From Nostocoides jenkinsii Ben 74 (lineage in GTDB: Bacteria > Actinomycetota > Actinomycetes > Actinomycetales > Dermatophilaceae): a stretch of DNA of 64,000 bases. The stretch spans positions 1,713,427 through 1,777,426 of the forward strand of contig NZ_HF571038.1 in NCBI RefSeq assembly GCF_001046875.1, given 5' to 3'. A program made the position numbers and the translations under genes. The notes below the pieces were generated by a model. That model ran no database searches, was not told the DNA's origin, and saw only the letters and a program-made list of their open reading frames with translations. Positions 1 through 9,832 of the stretch are shown in pieces (position 1 is the stretch's first letter; each line of letters opens with the position of its first letter).

Positions 1-741
1 TTTCTCGAACTCGCTGATGTCCACGGTCGTCACGCGGTAGCCGCGACCCCTCAGCAGATCGGCCGTCTGCGGGGCACTCGCGGCCATCAGTAAGTGGTCC
101 GGGTCGAGGATGACGACATGGGCGCCGCCCTCCTCCGGCATCCCCTCGTATGCCGGGAACGCGCCCGGCCAGTCCACCACCGGATCCCAGCCGATCACCG
201 TGCCGTCCGGCAGTGCCGTGACCGCCGACTTCAGGTGCAGGGCGCGCTCGACGGTCACCGCTTGCGTGCGAATCCCGAACTCCCGCAGGTGGTTTGCAAG
301 TTGTTGGATTCCCGCGCCATTCGTGCGTCCACCAAGCCCGACGTATGCCGTGCCCCCCACCCGCAGCACGTCTCCCCCATCGAGCGTCCCCGGCTCCTCA
401 ATGCGGGCGATCCGGTAGCCGAGGTCGCGCAGCGTCGCCTCGACGCCGGCGGACTCGCCACGCCGCTCGGGGGCACCCGACCTCGCGAGGATGGCGAGAT
501 CGCCTTGGACGACGACCGGGTCCTCGATGAAGACGGCATCGGGACAGTCATCAGCCGGCGGCACCTCGACGGTCTCCCAGCCCGCGCAGCGGAGAGCTTC
601 GGCATACGAAAGCCATTGGGAGAGCGCGCGATCGAGGTCCACAGGCTGCTTGTCGATGTGTGTAACGAGGCCGTCGGCGAGCAATAGACCGGGGCGGCGG
701 ATGAGGGCGCGACGAACGGGCATACGCACCAGGGTATGCAT
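1..741 (-). CDS. Dimethylargininase (DDAH-like), C-terminus cut by left edge
   Basis: Hydrolyses N-omega-methylated arginines to citrulline plus methylamines (family knowledge). The reading frame is open to base 1, giving 247 residues of a roughly 255-265 residue family. Visible motifs are FIED near residues 71-74, GGDVLR near 122-127 and HLKSAV near 169-174, which carries the expected catalytic His. The catalytic Cys near the C-terminus lies outside the window. ATG at 741 is used; an in-frame ATG at 723 (MPVRRALIRR) matches the usual family start just as well. It is divergent from an amino-acid permease 83 bp away, which may supply its substrate (inference). Arginine deiminase is the alternative, but the length fits DDAH better. 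Confidence 0.88.
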   Translation of the reverse strand, partial: MHTLVRMPVRRALIRRPGLLLADGLVTHIDKQPVDLDRALSQWLSYAEALRCAGWETVEVPPADDCPDAVFIEDPVVVQGDLAILARSGAPERRGESAGVEATLRDLGYRIARIEEPGTLDGGDVLRVGGTAYVGLGGRTNGAGIQQLANHLREFGIRTQAVTVERALHLKSAVTALPDGTVIGWDPVVDWPGAFPAYEGMPEEGGAHVVILDPDHLLMAASAPQTADLLRGRGYRVTTVDISEFEK

Positions 742-824
742 CGCTCGCGCATCCCTCGCGGTCTCGGCCAGGCAGCGCTATCTTGAACAGACTTGACGAG
801 CGTCCACGAGTGGAGGTCACCGAA

Positions 825-2312
825 ATGTCCCTGCCCCTCGCCCAACAGTTACGCCGCCGTAAGCCGATCGTCTTCCAGCACCGCCATCACGAGGGCGAGG
901 AACTCGCGCGCAATCTGACGACCTTCCAACTCATGATGTTCGGGGTCGGGGCGACGGTCGGGACCGGCGTCTTCTTCGTCCTCGGGGAGGCGGTCCCCAA
1001 GGCGGGCCCGGCCGTGCTGGTCTCGTTCCTCGTCGCTGGTCTGGCCGCGGGCTTGTCGGCGCTCTGCTATGCGGAGATGGCGTCGGCGATCCCGGTCAGC
1101 GGGTCGACCTATTCCTATGCCTACCACGCGCTCGGCGAGCTTGTAGCGGTCGTCATCGCGGGCTGCGTGCTGCTGGAGTATGGCGTGGCGACGGGGGCCG
1201 TCGCCGTCGGCTGGAGCGGCTATTTCAATGAGCTCCTGCACGAGACCATCGGGTGGCAACTGCCCCGGGCCTTGTCGATCTCGCCCATCCCGGGCACCGA
1301 CGGCGTCGCCACCGGGGGGCTGATCAATCTGCCCGCTGTCGTGCTCGTGCTGCTTTGCATGCTGCTGCTGATCCGCGGCGCCTCCGAATCGGCGAAGATC
1401 AACGCGATCATGGTCCTGATCAAGCTCGGGGTTCTGCTGCTCTTTTCCGTCATCGGGTTCACGGCCTTCAACGCCGACCACTTCTCCAACTTCTTTGGCA
1501 AGGGTTTCGCCGGCATCAGTGCCGCAGCTGGCACCATCTTTTTCTCCTTCATCGGCCTTGACGCGGTGGCGACGGCGGGAGAGGAGGTCAAGGATCCACA
1601 AAAGGCCTTGCCGCGCGCCATCATTGGCGCCTTGACGATCGTCTCCGGCATCTACCTCGCCGTCGCCGCCGCCGGTTTGGCCGCCAAGCCCGTGTCCTTC
1701 TTCGAGGACTCCGAAAACAGCGAGGCCGGCCTCGCCCTGATCCTCAAGGAGATCACCGGCAACGAGGTCTGGAGCACCGTCCTGGCTGCCGGTGCCGTGA
1801 TCTCGATCTTCTCCGTCACGTTGGTGACCCTCTATGGCCAGACCCGAATCTTGTTCGCGATCGGCCGGGATGGCTTGATCCCCAAGCGATTCCTCGAAGT
1901 GAATCCCAAGACCATGACGCCGACCTTTAACACCATCGTCGTCTCGATCGTGGTCGCGCTGATCGGCGGGTTCGTGCCTGCGGACTATCTCTGGGACACG
2001 GTCTCGATCGGCACCCTGATGGCCTTCTCCATGGTCGCGATTGGGATCATGGTCATGCGCCGGACCCATCCCAATCTGGAGCGGCCGTTCAAGATCCCGG
2101 GCTATCCGGTGACACCGATCCTGACCGTCGTGGCCTGCCTCTACATCCTCTATGGCCTGGCCGCCATCACCTGGGTCATTTTCGCGGTGTGGATCTCCAT
2201 CGTGCTGACCTTCTACTTCGCCTACGGGCGGCGCCACGCCACCTTGAATCACTATGTGGACGAGGAGGAGATCGCCGAACCGAGCGGTCGTCGCCGGGAG
2301 GGTGAGGAATGA
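825..2312 (+). CDS. APC-superfamily amino acid permease (cationic amino acid transporter type)
   Basis: Integral membrane amino-acid/proton symporter or exchanger of 495 residues with about 12 hydrophobic segments. The first helix carries the APC glycine pattern FGVGATVGTGVFF and a later segment reads GSTYSYAYHALGE, both typical of the CAT/YfnA group. ATG 825 is preferred over the upstream codon at 783 because GGAGG sits 8 bases before it. The stop overlaps the next start as ATGA, so permease and Usp are probably translationally coupled. Pairing with a divergent dimethylargininase suggests arginine or methylarginine uptake, which is inference only. Confidence 0.9.
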   Translation: MSLPLAQQLRRRKPIVFQHRHHEGEELARNLTTFQLMMFGVGATVGTGVFFVLGEAVPKAGPAVLVSFLVAGLAAGLSALCYAEMASAIPVSGSTYSYAYHALGELVAVVIAGCVLLEYGVATGAVAVGWSGYFNELLHETIGWQLPRALSISPIPGTDGVATGGLINLPAVVLVLLCMLLLIRGASESAKINAIMVLIKLGVLLLFSVIGFTAFNADHFSNFFGKGFAGISAAAGTIFFSFIGLDAVATAGEEVKDPQKALPRAIIGALTIVSGIYLAVAAAGLAAKPVSFFEDSENSEAGLALILKEITGNEVWSTVLAAGAVISIFSVTLVTLYGQTRILFAIGRDGLIPKRFLEVNPKTMTPTFNTIVVSIVVALIGGFVPADYLWDTVSIGTLMAFSMVAIGIMVMRRTHPNLERPFKIPGYPVTPILTVVACLYILYGLAAITWVIFAVWISIVLTFYFAYGRRHATLNHYVDEEEIAEPSGRRREGEE

Positions 2313-3193
2313 CCTATCTCGTCGGCTACAGCCCCCACAAGGATGACGGCGGTGCCATCGCTCTCGCATGCCAGTTCGCCCGGTCTGAGGCGGACCGCGT
2401 CCACGCCCTGACCGTCGTGCCGCGCGGCTGGGAGACCGCCGTTGCGGGCGACACCGACCGAGCCTTCCAGCAATGGGCCGCCCAAGAAGGTGAGGCCAGT
2501 TCGGCTGCAGCCCTGGCACTTCTGGCGCAGCATCCCGATGTCCTGGGGGAGGCGACCTGGGTCAGTGGACGGTCCGTACCGCAAGCCATTTTGGAGGCCA
2601 CGGATCGTCTGGCGGCCTCGCTCGTGGTGGTCGGTTCGGGCGAAAACGGTCCGCACGGCCGGGTCACCCCGACCTCCAAGACCGACCGATTGCTGCACTC
2701 GGCGCAAGTCCCCGTCGCGATCGCCCCACGGGGTTATCGCGCCGACGGTGACGCCCGAATCACCCGCGTCACCATGGGTTTTCGCGATGATGACGCCAGT
2801 TGGACGTTACTCGATCAGGTGTCGTCGATCTGTCTGCGCGTCGGCGCGAGTCTGCGCCTGGTGACTTTCGCGGTCCGCCCGCAGACCATGGTGACGTCCG
2901 CCGTCCGCGGAGCTGAACTTGGTGTCTTCCAGCAGTGGCTTGCGCAGGCCCGTTCCGGGCTCGACGAGGCGGCGGCGCACCTGCGCGACAGCGGCTTTGC
3001 GGCCGATGCCGTCACGACGATTGTCTCCGAAGGCGCATCCTGGGCCGCGGCCCTGGCCAGCGTCGACTGGGCCAGCGACGAGGTGCTCGTGGTCGGGTCC
3101 TCCTCCACGCATCGGCTCGCGCAGGTCTTCCTCGGCTCCAGCGCCGCCAAGATCCTGCGCAACGCCACTGTCCCGGTCGTCGTCGTGCCGTGA
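2309..3193 (+). CDS. Tandem universal stress protein (two Usp domains)
   Basis: Cytoplasmic nucleotide-binding stress protein of 294 residues with two Usp domains, about 1-140 and 145-294. The first domain ends with VVGSGENGPHGR and a PVAIAPRG strand; the second with VVGSSSTHR...GSSAAKIL and PVVVVP. These match the G-x2-G-x9-G(S/T) nucleotide-binding pattern loosely. It starts 4 bases inside the permease stop, so the two form one operon. Transporter-Usp pairs are common, and the Usp may modulate the permease. The specific ligand cannot be read from sequence. Confidence 0.88.
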   Translation: MTYLVGYSPHKDDGGAIALACQFARSEADRVHALTVVPRGWETAVAGDTDRAFQQWAAQEGEASSAAALALLAQHPDVLGEATWVSGRSVPQAILEATDRLAASLVVVGSGENGPHGRVTPTSKTDRLLHSAQVPVAIAPRGYRADGDARITRVTMGFRDDDASWTLLDQVSSICLRVGASLRLVTFAVRPQTMVTSAVRGAELGVFQQWLAQARSGLDEAAAHLRDSGFAADAVTTIVSEGASWAAALASVDWASDEVLVVGSSSTHRLAQVFLGSSAAKILRNATVPVVVVP

Positions 3194-3245
3194 CCTCGGG
3201 ATATTCGCTGGCCTCGACATGGGTCGGTGCCGCACTCTGGTGGGT

Positions 3246-4151
3246 ATGACGCTGCCTCCACTTCCCGCCGGCTTGGTTACCCGGCCGCTCGCGATGAGCG
3301 ACCTCGACGCGACCTTCCGGGTGTATGTCGAGGACGAGTTCGTCAATACGGGGCACCGAATGGTGGAACCGGAGGACATCGAATCTGATTGGTCTCGTTC
3401 ATCTTTCGACCTGGCAACGGAGTCGATCGGGGTCTTCGAGGGCGACGTGCTCGTGGGCGCCGCCGAGGTCTTTGGCGCTCGGCGCGCCGACGGCGCCGTG
3501 CTCCCGAGCCACCACGGTCGGGGCATCGGGACGTGGCTCGCCGCCTGGACGGAGCACACCGCCCGGGCAAGGGGCGGCACGCTCGTCGGCCAGTCGAAGT
3601 TCGAGGGATCCCCCGCGGAGTCGCTGCTGCGCGGTCGCGGCTACCGGACGTTGTGGACTTCCTGGGTTCTCGAGGTGCCCGAGGGCGCCGAGATCGCGCA
3701 GCAACCGCTCCCGCCGGGCTACGCGATTCGGGAGTTCACGGCGGCGGACGAGCGGGCGGCATACCAGCTGATCGAGGATGCCTTCAATGAGTGGCCGGAC
3801 CGCACCCCGCAGTCCTTCGAAGACTGGCGGCCCCGGATCGTCGGGCGAACCGGGTTCTCTCCCTGGCAGATTCGCTTCGTCACCGACGAGGCGGGAGAGC
3901 CGGTCGGCATCGCCTGCCTCATCCTCGATAGCCAGAACTGTGCGTATGTCGATCAGCTCGCCGTCCGCCGCGACCACCGTGGTCGGGGGCTGGCTCGTGC
4001 GCTGCTCGTCGATGCTTTCGAAGAGGGTCGGCGGCGTGGGGCGACGCGCTCCGAGCTGTCGACGGACAGCCGGACGGGGGCTTTGGGGGTCTATCTCGCG
4101 GTGGGCATGGTCGTGACGCAGAGTTGGCGCCACTGGGTGACCGACGTCTAA
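3246..4151 (+). CDS. GNAT-family N-acetyltransferase, two tandem GNAT domains
   Basis: 301 residues with an N-terminal GNAT-like fold (about 5-145, acetyl-CoA loop region HHGRGIGTWLA) and a better conserved C-terminal one (about 155-300, VRRDHRGRGLARALL). The R/Q-x-x-G-x-G/A loop binds acetyl-CoA. The double arrangement resembles mycothiol synthase, but the sequence is not close enough to assign MshD. ATG 3246 is chosen because it gives a normal N-terminus; no strong ribosome site precedes it, and GTG or ATG codons just upstream are possible. The substrate is unknown. Confidence 0.8.
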   Translation: MTLPPLPAGLVTRPLAMSDLDATFRVYVEDEFVNTGHRMVEPEDIESDWSRSSFDLATESIGVFEGDVLVGAAEVFGARRADGAVLPSHHGRGIGTWLAAWTEHTARARGGTLVGQSKFEGSPAESLLRGRGYRTLWTSWVLEVPEGAEIAQQPLPPGYAIREFTAADERAAYQLIEDAFNEWPDRTPQSFEDWRPRIVGRTGFSPWQIRFVTDEAGEPVGIACLILDSQNCAYVDQLAVRRDHRGRGLARALLVDAFEEGRRRGATRSELSTDSRTGALGVYLAVGMVVTQSWRHWVTDV

Positions 4152-4244
4152 GACACCCCACGAAGTTTCCTCACTCGCCAACTCGCTCCGGTACTTCGCG
4201 AGGACCCCGTCCGGGAGATTCGCAAAAGGGTTTAGGTTCAGGCC

Positions 4245-5009
4245 ATGGAGATCCGGGTGCTCACGCAGAATCTGCGCGGTCCGGCCGACCCGCCGCCGAA
4301 CGACTGGGCGTCGAGGCGACCGCGCTTCCGTGCGCTCCTTGATCGCGTCCAGCCGGACTTCATCACCACGCAAGAAGCGCACTTCTCGATGCTCGAGGAC
4401 GTGCGACGAGACGCCCCGCCGGATGCGCCGCTGGAGTGGACCGGGCTCGGCCGACGCGGCGGGTCGAGCGATGAGCACTGCGCGGTCGTGCACCGGGCGG
4501 ATCGGTGGGAGGTCACGGCATACGACCACCTCGCGCTCTCGGCCACGCCCCGGACCATCCCGTCAACGTGGACAGCCACCCAGGACTGCCCACGGATGGT
4601 GACATGGGCTGGCTATCGCCATCGGGTCTCCGGGGTGGAGGTCACGATCGCGAGCACGCACCTCGACCAGCTGTGTGCGACAAGCCGATCCGCGTCGGCG
4701 CAACAGCTAGCCGAACTGGTCGAATCGCTTCGCGATGGACCGCTGGTCCTCGCCGGTGACTTCAACGATGAGCCCGGCAGCCCGGCATACCGCACCCTGG
4801 CTCGCGCCCTCACGGCGATCTTCCCGACGAGCGAACCGCGGCAGACGTTCAATGGCTTTGGCGCGGGTGGCGGTTGCATCGACTGGATGTGGCAGCGCGG
4901 CTTCGATGCCACGGCCTGGCACGTGCTCACGCCGACTCCTCCGGTGAGCGACCACAATGGCGTTCTCGCCCAGTTGATCCTGGACAAACCGGCTACTGCG
5001 GCTCGCTAA
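4245..5009 (+). CDS. Endonuclease/exonuclease/phosphatase (EEP) family hydrolase
   Basis: 254-residue metal-dependent phosphodiester hydrolase. Motifs in order are QNLRG near residue 8, TTQEAHF near 42-48, ASTHLDQ near 136, LAGDFNDEP near 169, CIDWMW near 211 and the C-terminal SDHNGV. These supply the metal ligands and the catalytic His/Asp. No signal peptide is seen, so it is probably cytoplasmic. Its 3' end overlaps the convergent ybaK-like gene by 17 bases. Substrate class (nucleic acid, phosphoinositide or sugar phosphate) cannot be decided. Confidence 0.85.
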   Translation: MEIRVLTQNLRGPADPPPNDWASRRPRFRALLDRVQPDFITTQEAHFSMLEDVRRDAPPDAPLEWTGLGRRGGSSDEHCAVVHRADRWEVTAYDHLALSATPRTIPSTWTATQDCPRMVTWAGYRHRVSGVEVTIASTHLDQLCATSRSASAQQLAELVESLRDGPLVLAGDFNDEPGSPAYRTLARALTAIFPTSEPRQTFNGFGAGGGCIDWMWQRGFDATAWHVLTPTPPVSDHNGVLAQLILDKPATAAR

Positions 5010-5469
5010 TGTCGGCAACCTGCGCGCCGAGGGCGGCGAGCAGCGGATCGGCGTCGAGGCCGAGCGCCATACCGTGACGGCCGGCGCCCAGGGAGATCCG
5101 GCGACCGGGGATGGTCGCATCCGCGATGACCGGCCAGGCGGTTGACGCGCCGAGCGGCGTGATGGTGCCGCGCTCGTAGCTCGTGACCGCTTTGGCGGTC
5201 GCCGCGTCCGGCATGGAGAGACGATTGACGCCGAGCAGCCCACGCAGCTTCGGCCACGAGATCTCGCGATCGCCGGGCACGAGGACGAACAGGAAGTCGT
5301 CATCGGCCCGGCGCACCACGAGCGTCTTGATGATGTCGGCCGGGGGCACGCCGCGTGCTGCGGCCGCCTCGGCGAGTGACTTGACCGGACCATGTTGCGT
5401 GACAACGAAATCCAGACCGAGATCACTCGCGTGCTCGGTGGCCGGGGTCGGGTCGATGTGCTCGCTCAC
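4993..5469 (-). CDS. YbaK/EbsC-type aminoacyl-tRNA deacylase
   Basis: 158-residue protein of the YbaK/ProX trans-editing superfamily, which hydrolyses mischarged aminoacyl-tRNAs. Recognisable elements are the Lys-containing IIKTLVVRR strand, LVPGDREISWPKLRGLLG and the glycine-rich TITPLGAS region. The conserved Lys in IIKTL is the residue expected to contact the aminoacyl-tRNA. The start is ATG at 5469. It overlaps the 3' end of the convergent EEP gene. Which misacylated tRNA it edits is not clear. Confidence 0.87.
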   Translation of the reverse strand: MSEHIDPTPATEHASDLGLDFVVTQHGPVKSLAEAAAARGVPPADIIKTLVVRRADDDFLFVLVPGDREISWPKLRGLLGVNRLSMPDAATAKAVTSYERGTITPLGASTAWPVIADATIPGRRISLGAGRHGMALGLDADPLLAALGAQVADISEPQ

Positions 5470-5504
5470 GAGCCGATCGTATGACCGTTCCCCGACACCC
5501 GACG

Positions 5505-7940
5505 TCAGCGCAGCGCGAGCGCGGCGAGCGCGGCGTTGACGATCGAGCCGGACGTGAGGTCGTGCGCCTCATACAAGTCCGCCACCGTCCCCGACTGCCC
5601 GAACGAATCCACGCCGAGCGGCACGCAGGGCACCCCGAGCGCCGAGCCGAGCCAGGCGAGAGCATGCGACGACGCATCGTGCACGGTCACGACGGGAGCC
5701 CGCATGTCGAAGGCCGCCCGCAACGCACCCGGGATCGACGGGGTCGTCGCCGTGCGGATGCCCTGGCGCAGCGTGCGCTGCCACGCGGCATACAGCCGGT
5801 CGGCGGACGTCAGATCGATGACATGGGCGAGGATGCCTTCGTCCGCGAGTTCCGCTGCGGCCGTGAGGACTTCGGGCATGACCGCCCCGGAGGCAGCGAG
5901 TTGGACGACCGGCGCTCCGTGTGTCTCCCCCGCGTCGACAAGCCGGTAGGCGCCGGCCAGCACCTGCCGGCGCAAGGTCGCCTCGCCCAGCCGCTCCCTG
6001 GCCGCCTCGAAAGGCGCCTGGTCGATCGGGCGCGTCGTGAGCCGGAAGTAGTAGCTGCCGTCCTCGGTCTTGCCGAGCGCGTCACCCTTGCCGGGGTCGG
6101 CGATCCGCGCCAATGCGTGGCAGAGCAGCCAGTCGACGCACGCGCCATACGCCGGCTCCAGCAGCGTCGTGTTGGGCAGCTCGATCCCCACGGACGCCGT
6201 GATCGTCGACTGGTGCGCGCCGCCCTCGGGGGCGAGGGTCACACCCGAGGGCGTGCCGGCGACGACGAAGCGCGAGCCGGAGTAGGCGGCATACACATAG
6301 GCGTCGAGTCCGCGCAGGACGAAGGGGTCATAGAGCGTCCCGACCGGCAGGAGCAGCTGGTCGGAGTGGTCCCACGCGAGGCCGAGCATCCCGAGGTTGA
6401 GGAAGAGGTTCATCTCCGAGATGCCGAGCTCGATGTGTTGTCCCGCAGGGGATTCCGTCCACTTCACGAGCGGATCGGGACTCCACGAGACCTTCTCCTC
6501 CGGGTGGAAGACACCCGTGCGGTTGATGAAGCCGGCGAGGTTGGTCGAGGTCGCGACATCCGGCGCGGTGGTGACGATGTGATCGCCGACGCCGTCGACG
6601 CGCGAGAGGCTGACGAGGATGCGACCGAAGGCCTCTTGGGTCGACATCGGCTTGGCCGACTTGAGCGCCGTTGCGGCCGGGACCGGCAGCGGTTGGCGCT
6701 CTTGCGCCGGATCGCGGCGCAGGTGCTCGGCGCGCACGCCGGCCCACTGACCAGCTGCGGTCGTCGGGTCGAAGCGATCCCACTCCGTCTCGGCCGTCAG
6801 ACCCATCCGCGTGCGCAGCTCACCCACCTGCTCGGTCGACAGCAGCGCGGAGTGGTTGCGCGGGTTGCCCGCCAGCGGCAGACCCCACCCCTTGACGGTA
6901 TACGCGAAAACCACACTGGGACGGTCGGTTTCGGCGTCGCAGGCGCGGTACGCCGCAAGCATCGCCTCCACATCGTGACCCCCGAGATCGGTGACCAGGC
7001 TCGCGAGGTCCGCGTCCGGCATACCGTCGAAGAAGCCGACCACCTCGGCGGGCGCGCCGTCGAGGAAACGCTCGCGAACGCCCGCCGGGTCGAGCCCGAA
7101 CAGGGATTGGTAGCGCTCGTTGGGCATGGCATCGATCCACGCCTCCAGCGCCGCTCCCCCGGGCTGGGCGTATGCCGCCGTGAGCCGAGGACCGTACTTC
7201 ACCTCGACGACATGCCAGCCCGCTGCCTGAAATTGACTGCGCCACTGTTGGATTCGGATGCCAGGCACCACGCGGTCCAGAGATTGCCGGTTGAAGTCGA
7301 CGATCCACATGACATTGCCGAGACCCTGCGTGGCCGGGTCGGCGATGGCCTCCCAGATGTTGCCCTCGTCGAGTTCGGCGTCCCCGAGCAGGGCGATGAA
7401 ACGCGAGGCGGGGCGGGCACCGAAGTGCGCATCGACATACCTGCGGGCAACGGCCGCGAAGAGCGGCGCCGCCGGGCCGAGGCCCACCGAACCGGTCGAG
7501 AAGTCGACCGGATCGGGGTCCTTGGTGCGCGACGGATAGGACTGCAGCCCACCGAAAGCGCGCAGCGTCGGGAGATAGGAGCGGTCGAGATTGCCGAGGA
7601 GGTAGTTGATCGCGTGCAGCACCGGCGAGGCGTGCGGCTTGACGGAGATGCGGTCCGGCGCGTCGAGATGCGCGAAATAGAGCGCGGTCATGGCCGTCAC
7701 CAGGCTCGCACTGCTGGCCTGGTGGCCGCCGACCTTCACCCCATCGCCGGTGGCGCGGTCGTGGTTCGCCGCGTCGACGATGCGCGTGGACAGCCACAGG
7801 ACACGCTGCGCGACCTCCGCTAGGAGCTTCGAATCCGGCTGCGCACCAGCGCCATTGGTCACTTCATGCAAAGGCATCGCGCTCGCTCCGCTCGTACATT
7901 CTCGCTGTTCCGGTGAAATAGGAGCTCCTGCGTCGCTCAT
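5505..7940 (-). CDS. AceE-related thiamine-diphosphate E1 (transketolase/pyruvate dehydrogenase-like)
   Basis: 811-residue thiamine-diphosphate enzyme related to homodimeric pyruvate dehydrogenase E1 (AceE) and often annotated as transketolase-like. The N-terminal domain has [10 protein letters not shown] near 71-80, [13 protein letters not shown] near 186-198 and DFNRQS near 215-220, the AceE version of the cofactor-binding GDG-NN motif. The centre holds the pyrimidine-binding domain (about 440-620) and the C-terminus a transketolase-C domain. It is shorter than AceE (about 890). ATG 7940 is chosen because it overlaps the upstream acdS stop as ATGA; the longer frame to 7955 would overlap acdS further. 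No E2 or E3 gene is nearby. Coupling to ACC deaminase suggests a 2-oxo acid substrate (inference). Confidence 0.85.
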   Translation of the reverse strand: MSDAGAPISPEQRECTSGASAMPLHEVTNGAGAQPDSKLLAEVAQRVLWLSTRIVDAANHDRATGDGVKVGGHQASSASLVTAMTALYFAHLDAPDRISVKPHASPVLHAINYLLGNLDRSYLPTLRAFGGLQSYPSRTKDPDPVDFSTGSVGLGPAAPLFAAVARRYVDAHFGARPASRFIALLGDAELDEGNIWEAIADPATQGLGNVMWIVDFNRQSLDRVVPGIRIQQWRSQFQAAGWHVVEVKYGPRLTAAYAQPGGAALEAWIDAMPNERYQSLFGLDPAGVRERFLDGAPAEVVGFFDGMPDADLASLVTDLGGHDVEAMLAAYRACDAETDRPSVVFAYTVKGWGLPLAGNPRNHSALLSTEQVGELRTRMGLTAETEWDRFDPTTAAGQWAGVRAEHLRRDPAQERQPLPVPAATALKSAKPMSTQEAFGRILVSLSRVDGVGDHIVTTAPDVATSTNLAGFINRTGVFHPEEKVSWSPDPLVKWTESPAGQHIELGISEMNLFLNLGMLGLAWDHSDQLLLPVGTLYDPFVLRGLDAYVYAAYSGSRFVVAGTPSGVTLAPEGGAHQSTITASVGIELPNTTLLEPAYGACVDWLLCHALARIADPGKGDALGKTEDGSYYFRLTTRPIDQAPFEAARERLGEATLRRQVLAGAYRLVDAGETHGAPVVQLAASGAVMPEVLTAAAELADEGILAHVIDLTSADRLYAAWQRTLRQGIRTATTPSIPGALRAAFDMRAPVVTVHDASSHALAWLGSALGVPCVPLGVDSFGQSGTVADLYEAHDLTSGSIVNAALAALALR

Positions 7941-8965
7941 TTCACCGGGTCCCACAACGAGTGGTAGGCGTTGACCGCCTGCTGCCCGCCGAGGTGGGAA
8001 TAGAGCACCGTCGAGTCCGCCGGGATGTCCTTGTCCTTGACCAGGTCGATGAGCCCGGCGAGGGACTTGCCTTCATAGACCGGGTCGGTGATCATCGCCT
8101 CGAGCTGCGCGCCCATCGCCATGGCGCTCATCGTCGACTCCACGGGCAGACCGTACAGCTCTCCGGCCCAGCCCTCGAGCACCTGGATTTCGTCATCGCG
8201 GATGTCGCGGCCGAGCTCGATCAGCTCGGCGGTGTGGCGGGCGATCCGGGCGACCTGATCGCGGGTCTTCTCCAGGGTGGCGGAGGCGTCGATGCCGAGC
8301 ACGCGGCGCTTAACTCCGGTGAGTTCCTCCAGCGCGGCGAAGCCGGCGATCATGCCCGCGTGCGTCGAGCCAGTCACAGTGCAGACGACGATGGTGTCGA
8401 AGAAGACGCCGAACTGCTTCTCCTGCTCGGCGACCTCGAAGGCCCAGTTCGCGAACCCGAGCCCGCCGAGGGGGTGCTCGGAGGCGCCGGCGGGGATGGC
8501 GTATGGCGTGCTGCCCGCCTCCTCGACCTCGCGCAGCGCGTCCTTCCAGGAGTCGCGGATGCCGATGTCGAAGCCGGCGGGGTCGAGTCGCGAGTCCGCG
8601 CCCATCATGCGCGAGAGCAGGATGTTGCCGACCTTGTCGTTCACCGGGTCATCCCAGGGCACCCACTTCTCCTGCACCAGACGGCATTTCATGCCGAGGT
8701 GGGCGGCGACGGCCGCGACCTGCCGGGTGTGGTTGGACTGGTAGCCGCCGATCGAGACCAGCGTGTCGGCCCCGGAGGCGATGGCGTCCGGGACGATGTA
8801 CTCCATCTTGCGAATCTTGTTGCCGCCGTAAGCCAGCCCGCTGCTCACGTCCTCCCGCTTGGCCCAGACCTGGGCGCCGCCGAGGTGGTCGGACAGGCGC
8901 CGCAGGTGGTGAACCGGGCTGGGCCCGAAGGTCAGTGGGTAGCGGGGAAACTGATCGAGCTTCAT
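7937..8965 (-). CDS. acdS: 1-aminocyclopropane-1-carboxylate deaminase
   Basis: PLP enzyme of 342 residues converting ACC to 2-oxobutanoate and ammonia; in plant-associated bacteria this lowers ethylene. The PLP Lys is K50 in [10 protein letters not shown], followed by SNHTRQ at 77-82. The residues that separate true ACC deaminases from D-cysteine desulfhydrases are retained: Glu298 in VYEG and Leu325 in YSHLGG, matching Glu295 and Leu322 of the Pseudomonas enzyme as I recall it. It overlaps the AceE-like gene by 4 bases and lies 90 bp downstream of a GntR regulator on the same strand, so all three may form one operon. Confidence 0.93.
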   Translation of the reverse strand: MKLDQFPRYPLTFGPSPVHHLRRLSDHLGGAQVWAKREDVSSGLAYGGNKIRKMEYIVPDAIASGADTLVSIGGYQSNHTRQVAAVAAHLGMKCRLVQEKWVPWDDPVNDKVGNILLSRMMGADSRLDPAGFDIGIRDSWKDALREVEEAGSTPYAIPAGASEHPLGGLGFANWAFEVAEQEKQFGVFFDTIVVCTVTGSTHAGMIAGFAALEELTGVKRRVLGIDASATLEKTRDQVARIARHTAELIELGRDIRDDEIQVLEGWAGELYGLPVESTMSAMAMGAQLEAMITDPVYEGKSLAGLIDLVKDKDIPADSTVLYSHLGGQQAVNAYHSLWDPVK

Positions 8966-9055
8966 CTCTCATCCTTTGTGTGGCGGAGTGGTTCGGCGGG
9001 GTGGGGTTGATTTCTTGCTGGGCGTATGCCGCGTGGCCGGCTTGGGCGGGCGGGT

Positions 9056-9727
9056 TCAGTCGACGTCGAGAGTGGAGAGCAAGGGGCCGAGACTTTGCCA
9101 CGTCTCGTGCGAGACCTCCGCCGCGGCGGCGGTGTCCCCGGCCTCACACAGGTCGACCAGGCGGGTGTGGAGGGCGACCGAGGCGCGCCCGGTCAGGGAA
9201 GCGAAGCGGAGCCGCTCGAGGCGGCGCAGCACCGGTGTGAACTGATCGAGCACGGTCACAATCGCCGAATTCGACGCTGCCGCAACGGGAATCGCGTGGA
9301 AGGCGTCATCCGCAGCCAGCGCGGCATCGGCATCCCCCGCGCGCATCGCGGCCGCGAAGCCCGCATTCGCCGCTCGCATTGCCGCCAGGTCGGCGGCGGT
9401 GAGCCGGGCCACCGCGAGTTCGACCGCGAGTCGGTGCATCGCGGCAACGACGGACTGGGCGTCACGGATCGCGTTGCCCTCCAGTGGCGCAACGATCGTC
9501 GAGCGACCGGGGGCGGCGGAGACGAGCCCCGCGGCACTCAGGCGAAGGATCGCCTCGCGCACCGGCGTCCGGCTCACGCCGAGCCACTCCGCGAGGTCTT
9601 GGTCCTTCAGCTGCTCGCCCGGGGAGAAGGTGCCGTCGACGATGGCGTCCCGCAAACGGGCATACACATCGTCGCGAAGCAAGCCGCGCTTGACCGCGCT
9701 GCTTCCGGCGTCGTGGGGGATCGGCAT
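9056..9727 (-). CDS. GntR-family (FCD/FadR-type) transcriptional regulator
   Basis: 223-residue repressor-type protein. A winged helix-turn-helix occupies about 15-80 ([29 protein letters not shown]), and an all-helical FCD effector domain about 90-215, where small organic acids and a metal usually bind. It precedes acdS and the AceE-like gene on the same strand, so it is the likely regulator of ACC use. A perfect 16-bp palindrome covers its own start codon, suggesting autoregulation. The ATG at 9727 is the only plausible start. Confidence 0.9.
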   Translation of the reverse strand: MPIPHDAGSSAVKRGLLRDDVYARLRDAIVDGTFSPGEQLKDQDLAEWLGVSRTPVREAILRLSAAGLVSAAPGRSTIVAPLEGNAIRDAQSVVAAMHRLAVELAVARLTAADLAAMRAANAGFAAAMRAGDADAALAADDAFHAIPVAAASNSAIVTVLDQFTPVLRRLERLRFASLTGRASVALHTRLVDLCEAGDTAAAAEVSHETWQSLGPLLSTLDVD

Positions 9728-9741
9728 GCAATATATTGCAT
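9726..9741. promoter_or_regulatory. Perfect 16-bp palindrome over the gntR start, candidate operator
   Basis: The sequence ATGCAATATATTGCAT reads the same on both strands and contains the ATG start of the GntR gene. It is strikingly AT-rich for this genome and also offers a TATATT -10-like element. A dimeric FCD regulator bound here would block its own transcription or translation initiation. Binding is inference. Confidence 0.6.
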
Positions 9742-9832
9742 CCTACGAACGCATCCGTGTCAAGTGGGCGGGCGGCCTTCAGCCGAAGCGAGCACCCTGC
9801 GAGCCAGGACGACGAGGCCCTCGGTCCCCCAA

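Noticed and set aside
849..2519. 556-residue frame antisense to the permease, and similar long frames (5481-7823, 15790-17385, 24494-26464, 32448-33986, 44637-46487, 54267-56168)
   Set aside because: They are mirror frames of well-supported genes in G+C-rich DNA, with Arg/Asp/His/Gly-rich composition and no recognisable domain.
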